Below the pieces are notes generated by a model. It was not told where the DNA came from. It did no database searches and saw only the letters and a list, made by a program, of their open reading frames with translations. The translations under genes were made by a program, and so were the position numbers. Positions 1 through 5,634 of a stretch of DNA of 6,164 nt are shown here, in pieces; the first letter of the stretch is position 1, and each line of letters opens with the position of its first letter. The DNA lies in assembly GCF_000497445.1 (NCBI RefSeq), contig NZ_CM002285.1:3519274-3525437 (forward strand), read 5' to 3'. This DNA comes from Streptomyces roseochromogenus subsp. oscitans DS 12.976. GTDB lineage: Bacteria > Actinomycetota > Actinomycetes > Streptomycetales > Streptomycetaceae.

Positions 1-38
1 CGAGGGCGATCCGCAACGCCCGCGCCGCCCGGAAGTGA
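1..38 (+). CDS. C-terminal end of an unidentified protein (5' part outside the window)
   Basis: Reading from position 3, the plus strand gives RAIRNARAARK and then TGA at 36-38. Every codon ends in G or C, as expected for a coding frame in this genome. A strong hairpin terminator begins at the last base of this stop codon, which fits the end of a plus-strand gene. Only 11 residues are visible, basic and alanine-rich, so no family or function can be given. The next gene converges on it from the right. Confidence 0.5.
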   Translation, partial: RAIRNARAARK

Positions 39-83
39 GCTTGTTCCTTGACCTCGGGCCCGGGCGAGGTCAAGGAACAAGCT
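38..83. terminator. Bidirectional intrinsic-type terminator, perfect 19-bp stem
   Basis: The arms at 38-56 and 65-83 are exact reverse complements, with an 8-nt G/C loop (57-64). After one G-G mismatch (37/84), bases 35-36 can also pair with 85-86. The left arm starts inside the stop codon of the upstream plus-strand gene, and the right arm ends 7 bp before the stop of the converging TetR gene. One hairpin therefore serves both converging transcripts. No U-tract follows on either strand, which is common for actinobacterial terminators. Confidence 0.88.
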
Positions 84-89
84 GACGGC

Positions 90-740
90 TCAGCCGATCC
101 CGTACCGCGCCCCGACACCCGCGACGACGATCGCCAGCCCCTCCTCGAACTGTGCGTCATAGCCGTCGAAGAGCAGCTGTCCGGCCTCGGCGGCCAGCGG
201 GTAGTCAGCCAGCCGCCGGGCGCGCTCCGCGATGTCGTACCCCTCCCGGCGCTCGCCCGGGAGGGGCCGCACGCCCTGTTCCTCGATGACGAAGCCGACG
301 GTGTACGCGCTTGTCGTACGGCCCGCGTGGACGGCCTGGGCGAGGGTGAACCCGGCCTCCGTCAGCAGCCGCAGGTTCGCCTCCAGCGCGGGGGCGTGCT
401 CCGTGCCCGTGAAACGTGAACCGCTGAAGACCTTCGCCCCGTCGCGGTAGCCGAGCAGCGCGGCCCGCAGTCCCCGGTTCGACTTCAGCAGCCGCTCCTG
501 CCAGGTGTCGGCGGGATCGAGCGCGGCACCGGCGACCATCCGCCGGCACATCTCCGTCGCCATCTCGTCCAGCAGCGCCTGCTTGTCCTTGAAGTGCCAG
601 TACAGCGCGGGCGCCTTGACGTCCAGCTCCTTGGCGATGGCACGCAGGGTCAGGCCCTCCAGACCGACCTCGTTCAGCACCCGCAGAGCGGTGTCGGCGA
701 CGCGGCGGCGGTCCAGGGGGGCGCGTTTCTCGGGGCTCAC
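90..740 (-). CDS. TetR-family transcriptional repressor with TetR-type C-terminal ligand domain
   Basis: 216 residues from a GTG start. The N-terminal TetR DNA-binding domain covers about residues 10-58, with the helix-turn-helix at 32-53 ending in the typical ALYWHFKDK. The C-terminal half resembles the classical tetracycline repressor (TetR_C type), with the matching stretch RDGAKV at 99-104. Compared from memory with TetR(B), the Arg104 equivalent (Arg109) and the Glu147 equivalent (Glu153) are kept. The Mg-tetracycline ligand His100 is Phe105, and the Asn82 and Phe86 equivalents are Ser and Leu, so tetracycline itself is an unlikely inducer. No Shine-Dalgarno precedes the GTG, and no other in-frame ATG or GTG lies upstream before a stop. 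A TAAGCT hexamer on the minus strand (753-748), 7 nt before the start, could be a -10 for a leaderless transcript. The gene diverges from the monooxygenase, and two palindromes between them are its probable operators. Family call secure; ligand unknown. Confidence 0.93.
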   Translation of the reverse strand: MSPEKRAPLDRRRVADTALRVLNEVGLEGLTLRAIAKELDVKAPALYWHFKDKQALLDEMATEMCRRMVAGAALDPADTWQERLLKSNRGLRAALLGYRDGAKVFSGSRFTGTEHAPALEANLRLLTEAGFTLAQAVHAGRTTSAYTVGFVIEEQGVRPLPGERREGYDIAERARRLADYPLAAEAGQLLFDGYDAQFEEGLAIVVAGVGARYGIG

Positions 741-749
741 ACTTGACAG

Positions 750-764
750 CTTAACAGCGTTAAG
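750..764. promoter_or_regulatory. Probable TetR operator O1 (CTTAAC-N3-GTTAAG)
   Basis: A perfect inverted repeat with 6-bp arms around the spacer AGC, ending 10 bp upstream of the repressor GTG. The 15-bp size and symmetry match what classical TetR-type dimers bind. The same arms recur at 787-801. A TTGACA at 743-748 on the plus strand could be a -35 for the monooxygenase, but I see no convincing -10 at 16-19 bp from it. Binding by the adjacent repressor is inferred from position. Confidence 0.8.
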
Positions 765-768
765 GGCA

Positions 769-780
769 CGCTCATGAGCG
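769..780. repeat. 12-bp perfect palindrome between the two operators
   Basis: CGCTCATGAGCG is its own reverse complement. Its centre (774.5) lies within 1 bp of the midpoint (775.5) between the two operator centres. It may be a third, different binding site, or simply a by-product of a symmetric promoter region. Its role is unknown. Confidence 0.5.
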
Positions 781-786
781 ACGGCA

Positions 787-801
787 CTTAACGACGTTAA
801 G
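787..801. promoter_or_regulatory. Probable TetR operator O2 (CTTAAC-N3-GTTAAG)
   Basis: The arms are identical to O1, here with spacer GAC. It ends 11 bp before the monooxygenase ATG and its last three bases are the start of the ribosome binding site. Its centre is 37 bp from that of O1. A dimer bound here would sit over the promoter-proximal or leader region of the monooxygenase, giving direct repression. Confidence 0.8.
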
Positions 802-804
802 GAG
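799..804 (+). promoter_or_regulatory. Ribosome binding site AAGGAG of the monooxygenase
   Basis: A strong Shine-Dalgarno with 7 nt to the ATG at 812. It fixes the start and overlaps the right arm of operator O2. Confidence 0.85.
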
Positions 805-811
805 ATAAGTC

Positions 812-2182
812 ATGGATGTCCTGATCGTGGGCGCCGGCCCCACCGGCCTGACCCTGGGCATCGACCTCGCCCGGCGCGGCGTGGACGCGCTGGTCGTGGA
901 GCGGGCGGAGGCGCTGTTCCCCGGCTCGCGCGGCAAGGGGATCCAGCCGCGCACCCAGGAGGTCTTCGACGACCTGGGCGTACTGGAGGCGATCCGGGCG
1001 GCCGGCGGCCCCTACCCCCACCGGATGATCTGGAAGGACGGCGAGCGGATCGGCGAGCAGCCGCTGTTCGAGCCGGTGGAGGCGGACGAGGGCGCGCCGT
1101 ACAGCGAGCCGCTGATGGTCGCACAGTGGCGCACACAGGAGATCCTCTGCGCCCGGCTGATGGAGTGGGGAGGCGAGGTGGCCTTCGGGCACGAGGTGAC
1201 GGGTCTGGAGCAGGACGCCAAGGGCGTGACCGTACGCTTCGCCGACGGTACGACCGCCCGCGCGGCGTACGTCGTCGCCGCCGACGGCGGCCGGTCGGCC
1301 GTCCGGCGTGCGCTGGGCGTCGGCATGGCCGGGGAGACGGTCGACCCGGCGCCGTTCCTGGTGGCGGACGTGCGGGTGAACGGGCTCGACCGGGACTACT
1401 GGCATGTGTTCCCCAAGGACGACGGCAGCACCCTGGCCCTGTGCCCGCTGGCCGGCACCGACGCCTTCCAGATGCAGGTGCGCCTCGCGGAGGGCACGGA
1501 ACCCGACGTGTCCCTGAACGGCATCCGCGCATTGGTGGCCGCGTACACACACCTGGCCGCCGAGGACGTCACGGAGCTGCGCTGGGCCTCGGACTTCCGG
1601 CCCCGCGCGGCACTGGCGGACCGCTTCCGGGTGGGCCGGGTGTTCCTCGCGGGCGACGCGGCGCACCTCCACTCACCGGCCGGCGGCCAGGGCCTGAACA
1701 CCAGCGTCCAGGACGCCTACAACCTGGGCTGGAAGCTGGGCGCGGTGCTGCGCGCCGGAGCGCCGGACTCAGTCCTCGACACCTATGAGGAGGAGCGCCG
1801 GGCGAACGCGGCGGCCATGCTCGACCTGTCGACAGGCGTGCACCGCGGCGAGGTGCGCCGGGGAAAGGCGACGGTGCAACTGGGGCTGGGCTACCGGGAG
1901 TCGTCCCTGAGCGTGGAGATGCGGGACAACCCGTCGGGCGTCCAGACAGGCGACCGCGCCCCGGACGGCACGGTGGACGGCATCCGCCTCTTCGACGCGT
2001 TCCGGGGCCCGCACTGGACCCTCCTGGGCGCGGAAACCTCCCTCCCCGGCGTCCGAGCCCTCCCGGCGGCCCCGGAGTCCTACGGCCCGGGCGTCTTCCT
2101 GATCCGCCCGGACGGGTATGTGGGCTGGGCGGGCGAGTCGGCGGAGGGGCTCAGGGGGTATCTCGGGCGTTTCGTGGGGTGA
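812..2182 (+). CDS. FAD-dependent aromatic monooxygenase (class A flavoprotein, PheA/TfdB/Rox-like)
   Basis: 456 residues. It probably hydroxylates an aromatic or polyketide-like substrate using NAD(P)H, FAD and O2 in the cytoplasm. The three marks of the FAD_binding_3 family are visible: the Rossmann GxGxxG at 7-12 (GAGPTG) with ribose-binding Glu30, the DG motif at Asp158-Gly159 (AADGGRS), and the GD motif at Gly281-Asp282 (LAGDAAHLHSP), followed by GGQGLNTSVQDAYNLGWKL. From about residue 385 there is a short thioredoxin-like C-terminal domain with the usual RPDGYVGW. The length matches small single-component hydroxylases such as rifampicin monooxygenase-type enzymes. Start and ribosome binding site are clear. 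The divergent TetR-type regulator and the operator over its leader suggest induction by the substrate or a related compound, so detoxification of an antibiotic or a phenol is plausible. The substrate cannot be read from the sequence. Its stop is 5 bp from the converging Uma2 gene, with no terminator between them. Confidence 0.93.
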   Translation: MDVLIVGAGPTGLTLGIDLARRGVDALVVERAEALFPGSRGKGIQPRTQEVFDDLGVLEAIRAAGGPYPHRMIWKDGERIGEQPLFEPVEADEGAPYSEPLMVAQWRTQEILCARLMEWGGEVAFGHEVTGLEQDAKGVTVRFADGTTARAAYVVAADGGRSAVRRALGVGMAGETVDPAPFLVADVRVNGLDRDYWHVFPKDDGSTLALCPLAGTDAFQMQVRLAEGTEPDVSLNGIRALVAAYTHLAAEDVTELRWASDFRPRAALADRFRVGRVFLAGDAAHLHSPAGGQGLNTSVQDAYNLGWKLGAVLRAGAPDSVLDTYEEERRANAAAMLDLSTGVHRGEVRRGKATVQLGLGYRESSLSVEMRDNPSGVQTGDRAPDGTVDGIRLFDAFRGPHWTLLGAETSLPGVRALPAAPESYGPGVFLIRPDGYVGWAGESAEGLRGYLGRFVG

Positions 2183-2187
2183 AGTGA

Positions 2188-2769
2188 TCAGTCGTCGCCG
2201 TCGAGGAGGGTGTCGACGGAGAGGTCCAGGGTGACGCCGACGGATTCAGGGACGGGGACGAACTCACCTCGCTTGTAGCGGAGGGGGTTGGGGTACTTGC
2301 CGTCGACCGGGTCGGCGTACAGCAGGACCTCATCGTGTTTGCGGTCGGCTACGAGATAGACAGGGATACCGGTCTCGGCGTAGATCTCGACCTTGTTTGC
2401 TGTGTCATCCGTCCAATTGGACGAGGTCACTTCCAGAACCATGCGGAAGACGTGCGGCGCATAGCAGTTCTTCTCGACCAACGCGTCTGCATAATCGGCC
2501 TCGACGATGGACAGGTCCGGGATCGCGTAATCCGCCCGTCCTGTCGGCAGCCACAGCCCGACACCCGGGAGAACCTTGAGCCCAGCCTCCTTTGCCCCTG
2601 CCCGCCGGAACTCGTAACCGGCTTCAAACACCGTTCCCTGATGCGGCCCGTCCGGCGGCGGCGTCACGATGATGCTCCCTCGAAGGATCTCGACGCGGTG
2701 TCCGGGCAGCCAGCTGGAGACACGGTCGGCGGCTTCGGCGATCGTCATCTCGCGCTCTATCACAGCCAC
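2188..2769 (-). CDS. Uma2-family (DUF820) PD-(D/E)XK nuclease-like protein
   Basis: 193 residues from the GTG at 2769. This start is chosen because a near-perfect Shine-Dalgarno lies 5 nt upstream. An in-frame ATG 24 codons further out (2841) is open but has no such signal, and the family normally begins close to this GTG. The Uma2 pattern is complete: RVEILRGSIIVTPPP near the N-terminus, P84-D85 (IPDLSIVE), E113 in VLEVTSSN, K126 and Y130 (KVEIYAETG), then IPVYLVAD. These are the expected acidic and Lys residues of a PD-(D/E)XK fold. Streptomycete genomes usually carry many Uma2 paralogues; the family is annotated as putative endonuclease, but its cellular role is largely unproved. The gene uses more A/T-ending codons than its neighbours. 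It lies 90 bp downstream of the mutase on the same strand and may be co-transcribed, though no functional link is evident. Confidence 0.9.
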   Translation of the reverse strand: MAVIEREMTIAEAADRVSSWLPGHRVEILRGSIIVTPPPDGPHQGTVFEAGYEFRRAGAKEAGLKVLPGVGLWLPTGRADYAIPDLSIVEADYADALVEKNCYAPHVFRMVLEVTSSNWTDDTANKVEIYAETGIPVYLVADRKHDEVLLYADPVDGKYPNPLRYKRGEFVPVPESVGVTLDLSVDTLLDGDD

Positions 2770-2774
2770 GGCAA

Positions 2775-2782
2775 CCTCCTTT
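2775..2782 (-). promoter_or_regulatory. Ribosome binding site AAAGGAGG of the Uma2 gene
   Basis: Read on the minus strand, eight bases complementary to the 16S rRNA tail lie 5 nt before the GTG at 2769. This decides the start in favour of GTG over the upstream ATG at 2841. Confidence 0.85.
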
Positions 2783-2859
2783 CGGGAGCACTCTCCACGA
2801 GCGTAACCGGGAACGGAGGGATTCCGCCCATGATCACCCATACGAAGTAACCACCCAGC

Positions 2860-4440
2860 TCAGAACACCTCCGAAGGCTCGTAAGCCCCCCAAACCCCCC
2901 GAAGCGCGTTGCACACCTCCCCCACCGTCGCCCGCCCCCGCAGCGCCTCCTTCATCGGATACAGGACGTTGCCCTCCCCCTCCGCCGCCTCCCGCAGCGC
3001 GTCCAGTGCCGTGTTCACCGCGCCCTGGTCCCGTTCGGCCCGCAGCTTGGCCAAGCGGTCCGCCTGCCGGGCCTCGATGGCCGGGTCGACCCGGAGGGGC
3101 TCATACGGTTCCTCCTGGTCGAGCTGGAAGCGGTTGACGCCTACGACCACCCGCTCGCCGGAGTCCGTCTCCTGGGCGATCCGGTACGCGTTGCGTTCGA
3201 TCTCGGCCTTCTGGAAGCCCCGCTCGATCGCCGCCACCGCTCCGCCCAGGTCCTCGACCCGGCGCATCAGGCCGACGGCCGCCTCCTCGACGTCGTCCGT
3301 CATCCGCTCCATCGCGTACGAGCCCGCGAAGGGGTCGACCGTCGCGGTCACGTCCGTCTCGTGCGCCAGCACCTGCTGGGTGCGCAGCGCCAGCCGTGCG
3401 CTCTTGTCCGTCGGCAGGGCGATCGCCTCGTCGAAGGAGTTGGTGTGCAGCGACTGTGTGCCGCCGAGCACCGCGGCCAGGGCCTGGACGGCAACCCGGA
3501 CCAGGTTCACCTCGGGCTGCTGGGCCGTCAGCTGGACGCCGGCCGTCTGGGTGTGGAAACGGAGCATCAGGGACTTGGGGCTGCGGGCCCCGAACTCCTC
3601 GCGCATCACCCGCGCCCAGATCCTCCTCGCCGCACGGAACTTGGCGACCTCCTCCAGCAGCGTCGTACGGGCCACGAAGAAGAAGGACAGGCGGGGGGCG
3701 AAGTCGTCGACGTCCATGCCGGCCGCGACCGCCGTACGGACGTACTCGATGCCGTCCGCCAGGGTGAAAGCGATCTCCTGAACGGGTGACGCTCCCGCCT
3801 CGGCCATGTGGTAGCCGGAGATCGAGATCGTGTTCCACTTCGGGATCTCGGCGGTGCAGTACCTGAAGATGTCCGCCGTCAGGCGCAGGGAGGGCTTCGG
3901 CGGGAAGATGTACGTCCCCCGCGCGATGTACTCCTTCAGCACATCGTTCTGGATCGTGCCCGTCAGCTGATCGGGCCGCGCCCCCTGCTCCTCCGCCACC
4001 AGCTGGTAGAGCAGGAGCAGCAGGGCCGCCGGCGCGTTGATCGTCATCGATGTCGAGACCTGGTCGAGCGGGATGCCGTCGAACAGCGCCCGCATGTCCT
4101 CGATCGAGTCGATCGCCACGCCCACCTTGCCGACCTCGCCGTGGGCGAGCGGCGCGTCCGAGTCGTGGCCCATCTGGGTGGGCAGGTCGAAGGCGACCGA
4201 GAGCCCGGTCGTGCCGTGGGCGATCAGCTGCCGGTAGCGGGCGTTGGACTCGGCCGCCGTGCCGAAGCCGGCGTACTGCCGCATGGTCCAGGGGCGGCCG
4301 GTGTACATGGTGGGGTACACCCCGCGGGTGAAGGGGTACGCGCCCGGTTCGCCCAGTTTCCCGGCCGGGTTCCAGCCGTCCAGCGCCTGGGGTCCGTAGA
4401 CCGGCTCGATCGGCAGCCCCGACTCCGACTCACGCGCCAT
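2860..4440 (-). CDS. Acyl-CoA mutase large (catalytic) subunit, methylmalonyl-CoA mutase type, without B12-binding domain
   Basis: 526 residues forming the substrate-binding TIM-barrel half of a cobalamin-dependent acyl-CoA mutase, which interconverts branched and linear acyl-CoAs. Family stretches: [12 protein letters not shown] (35-46), [11 protein letters not shown] (49-59), [13 protein letters not shown] (79-91), [12 protein letters not shown] (161-172), [12 protein letters not shown] (from 206) and [20 protein letters not shown]. Residues matching the P. shermanii methylmalonyl-CoA mutase active site are Tyr56 (Tyr89), Arg174 (Arg207) and His211 (His244), with identical spacings of 118 and 37. 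Isobutyryl-CoA mutase has Phe and Gln at the first two positions, so the pocket is methylmalonyl-like. The protein ends where the linker to the B12 domain begins in full-length enzymes, and no DxHxxG motif follows. It must therefore use a separate small cobalamin subunit, which is not in this window. GGAGG lies 5 nt before the ATG. The frame stays open upstream to 4992, but that stretch is the antisense of the L,D-transpeptidase gene. Exact substrate uncertain. Confidence 0.93.
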   Translation of the reverse strand: MARESESGLPIEPVYGPQALDGWNPAGKLGEPGAYPFTRGVYPTMYTGRPWTMRQYAGFGTAAESNARYRQLIAHGTTGLSVAFDLPTQMGHDSDAPLAHGEVGKVGVAIDSIEDMRALFDGIPLDQVSTSMTINAPAALLLLLYQLVAEEQGARPDQLTGTIQNDVLKEYIARGTYIFPPKPSLRLTADIFRYCTAEIPKWNTISISGYHMAEAGASPVQEIAFTLADGIEYVRTAVAAGMDVDDFAPRLSFFFVARTTLLEEVAKFRAARRIWARVMREEFGARSPKSLMLRFHTQTAGVQLTAQQPEVNLVRVAVQALAAVLGGTQSLHTNSFDEAIALPTDKSARLALRTQQVLAHETDVTATVDPFAGSYAMERMTDDVEEAAVGLMRRVEDLGGAVAAIERGFQKAEIERNAYRIAQETDSGERVVVGVNRFQLDQEEPYEPLRVDPAIEARQADRLAKLRAERDQGAVNTALDALREAAEGEGNVLYPMKEALRGRATVGEVCNALRGVWGAYEPSEVF

Positions 4441-4445
4441 GGATG

Positions 4446-4450
4446 CCTCC
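4446..4450 (-). promoter_or_regulatory. Ribosome binding site GGAGG of the mutase gene
   Basis: On the minus strand GGAGG sits 5 nt before the ATG at 4440. It fixes the mutase start and excludes the longer open frame. Confidence 0.75.
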
Positions 4451-4479
4451 GCACTACGTCCTGTCACCCTCACCATGCC

Positions 4480-4493
4480 CCGTCGTTCGACGG
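4480..4493. promoter_or_regulatory. Inverted repeat CCGTCG-TT-CGACGG in the divergent mutase/L,D-transpeptidase spacer
   Basis: Perfect 6-bp arms around TT, about 40 bp from the mutase start and 27 bp from the chosen L,D-transpeptidase start. Its place in the 79-bp gap between divergent genes suits an operator, but short GC-rich palindromes arise often by chance in this composition and no regulator gene is adjacent. No confident -10/-35 pair was found in this gap. Confidence 0.35.
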
Positions 4494-4519
4494 CGGTCAC
4501 GCTGGGAAACATCCCCGGC

Positions 4520-5401
4520 ATGAGGAACTCGGGAAGACCTGCCGCCGTACTCGCCTCGGCCGCCGCCCTCGCCGCCCTCTGCGGCTGCACCGTGCAGCCC
4601 CCGGACGCCGATGGCAAAGCCGGGGCTCCCCTACGCGTCCAGACGCCGGAAAGCGTGCCCCAGACCCCGGAAAGCCTGCTCACGGATCCCACCCGGACGG
4701 CCCAGCCGTCACTGTCCGCTCCCGCATCCGCGCTCGCATCCGCATCCGCGCCCGCACCCGCGTCCGCTCCCCGCGTCCTGTGGTCGCGCGGCGACAGCGG
4801 GCCCGCCGTACGGGAGCTGCAGGCACGGCTGCGCCAGCTGGACTGGCTGTCCGAGGGGCCGTCGGGGTCGTACGGCGCGCTGACCGAGCGGGGCGTCCGG
4901 GGCTTCCAGGGCAAGCACGGGCTGCCGCAGACCGGGCGGACGGACGCCGTCACCTGGCAGCGGCTGGTGGCCATGACCCACCCGCCCGGCACCTGGGAGC
5001 TGTATCTGATGGGCGGTCAGCCGGCCGGCGCGCCCGACCCGCGCTGTCTGACCGGCCGCGTGCTGTGCATCGACAAGACGACACGGACCCTGCGCTGGAT
5101 GGTCGACGGCCGGACCGTGACGTCGACGGCGGTGCGGTTCGGGACGCAGTACACCCCGACCCGGGAGGGTGTCTTCCACGTCTACTGGAAGGCTCGGAAC
5201 TGGGTGTCGACGCTCTACCACTCGCCGATGCCGTACGCGATGTTCTTCAGCCGCGGCCAGGCCGTGCACTATTCGTACGACTTCGCGGCGCGCGGATACG
5301 CGGGAGGCTCGCACGGGTGCGTCAACGTCCGGGACCAGGCCGCGATCCAGCAGTTGTTCGCGCAGGTGCGGGTGGGCGACAAGGTCGTCGTCTATTGGTG
5401 A
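4520..5401 (+). CDS. L,D-transpeptidase (YkuD) with N-terminal peptidoglycan-binding domain, probable lipoprotein
   Basis: 293 residues from the ATG at 4520. It probably forms 3-3 cross-links in peptidoglycan outside the cell. In order: a signal peptide (basic MRNSGRP, then an Ala/Leu-rich core) ending in LCGC, read as a lipobox with lipidated Cys23 (a Cys at -2 is unusual); a Pro/Ser/Ala linker (24-85) containing QTPES twice (41-45, 48-52) and an S/P-Ala repeat; a PG_binding_1 domain (about 88-152, [17 protein letters not shown]); and a YkuD domain (about 180-293). The catalytic motif is complete: His250, then Ser264-His265-Gly266-Cys267-Val-Asn, with Cys267 the nucleophile. Cys176 and Cys183 may pair. 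The frame is open back to an ATG at 4439, but 4520 places the signal peptide correctly. The Shine-Dalgarno is weak (GGGAA at 4504-4508), so an ATG at 4475 remains possible. Divergent from the mutase and ended by its own hairpin. Confidence 0.9.
   Translation: MRNSGRPAAVLASAAALAALCGCTVQPPDADGKAGAPLRVQTPESVPQTPESLLTDPTRTAQPSLSAPASALASASAPAPASAPRVLWSRGDSGPAVRELQARLRQLDWLSEGPSGSYGALTERGVRGFQGKHGLPQTGRTDAVTWQRLVAMTHPPGTWELYLMGGQPAGAPDPRCLTGRVLCIDKTTRTLRWMVDGRTVTSTAVRFGTQYTPTREGVFHVYWKARNWVSTLYHSPMPYAMFFSRGQAVHYSYDFAARGYAGGSHGCVNVRDQAAIQQLFAQVRVGDKVVVYW
4715..4768 (+). repeat. Degenerate tandem hexamer, nine YCCGCN-like units
   Basis: Nine consecutive 6-bp units, mostly TCCGCN or CCCGCN with one CTCGCA, encode residues 66-83 of the L,D-transpeptidase as alternating Ser/Pro-Ala pairs. 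This is the flexible spacer between the membrane anchor and the peptidoglycan-binding domain. The unit is two codons long, so copy-number change would alter linker length without a frameshift. Confidence 0.75.
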
Positions 5402-5413
5402 GACGGGCTGCGG

Positions 5414-5452
5414 GGCGCGGGCGGGACCGGGGGAACGTGTCCCGCCCGCGCC
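5414..5452 (+). terminator. Hairpin terminator after the L,D-transpeptidase gene
   Basis: The arms 5414-5427 and 5439-5452 are exact reverse complements (14 bp, all but one pair G-C) with an 11-nt loop, starting 12 bp after the stop. There is no U-tract. The position and strength make it the transcription end of the upstream gene. Confidence 0.85.
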
Positions 5453-5634
5453 AGGTGCACGAGCCGTGGGTACGGGGGGAACCCCGGCTCAGTGCGACGG
5501 CCGATGACCAGTCGGCTCACTCAGTACTGCGCACGGGGCGCCAAAAACGTCACACCCCGCGCGAAATATTTTTCGCGGACCAAGAAACCGCAGGTCAGAG
5601 CAGCGGGAGGGGGCGCACTTCGGGCGCCGCGGGT
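5453..5634. other. Intergenic region with an A/T-rich island and no supported gene
   Basis: This stretch separates the L,D-transpeptidase terminator from the stop of the minus-strand gene. It holds small inverted repeats: gagcc/ggctc at 5461-5465 and 5486-5490, gccga/tcggc at 5500-5504 and 5512-5516, and ggcgc/gcgcc at 5612-5616 and 5624-5628, the last only 7 bp past the right-hand gene's stop. It also contains the A/T-rich hairpin listed separately. A plus-strand frame from 5492 or 5504 is open but has a poor third-position GC pattern, and I do not accept it as a gene. Confidence 0.55.
5560..5577 (-). terminator. A/T-centred hairpin, possible terminator of the right-hand minus-strand gene
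   Basis: CGCGAAA-TATT-TTTCGCG is a perfect 7-bp stem with a 4-nt loop, in the most A/T-rich patch of the window. It lies 58-75 nt downstream of the stop of the minus-strand gene, so it could end that transcript. It is shorter than the other terminators here and could instead be a protein-binding palindrome. Confidence 0.4.

Noticed and set aside
48..419. 123-residue plus-strand frame starting within the terminator
   Set aside because: It begins inside the hairpin and is antisense to the TetR gene.
743..748. TTGACA as a -35 box for the monooxygenase
   Set aside because: No acceptable -10 hexamer occurs 16-19 bp downstream, so I did not call a promoter.
797..1672. 291-residue open frame on the minus strand, with a 246-residue companion at 810-1550
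   Set aside because: It lies antisense to the monooxygenase, whose FAD motifs are complete. The translations are Arg/His/Gly-rich or Arg/Pro-rich with no family features, the usual shadow in GC-rich DNA.
2909..3781. 290-residue open frame on the plus strand
   Set aside because: It is opposite conserved mutase sequence and its translation is Ser/Arg/Thr-rich without motifs.
4441..4992. In-frame N-terminal extension of the mutase (184 residues)
   Set aside because: The added sequence is the antisense of the L,D-transpeptidase, including a low-complexity Asp/Ala/Gly run, and the ATG at 4440 has a proper ribosome binding site.
4709..5314. 201-residue minus-strand frame over the L,D-transpeptidase
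   Set aside because: It has no recognisable features, and the plus strand carries the full YkuD motif.
5461..5516. Small inverted repeats (gagcc/ggctc, gccga/tcggc) as a riboswitch or RNA gene
   Set aside because: The stems are only 5 bp, no known RNA family consensus is seen, and such dyads are frequent by chance at this GC content.
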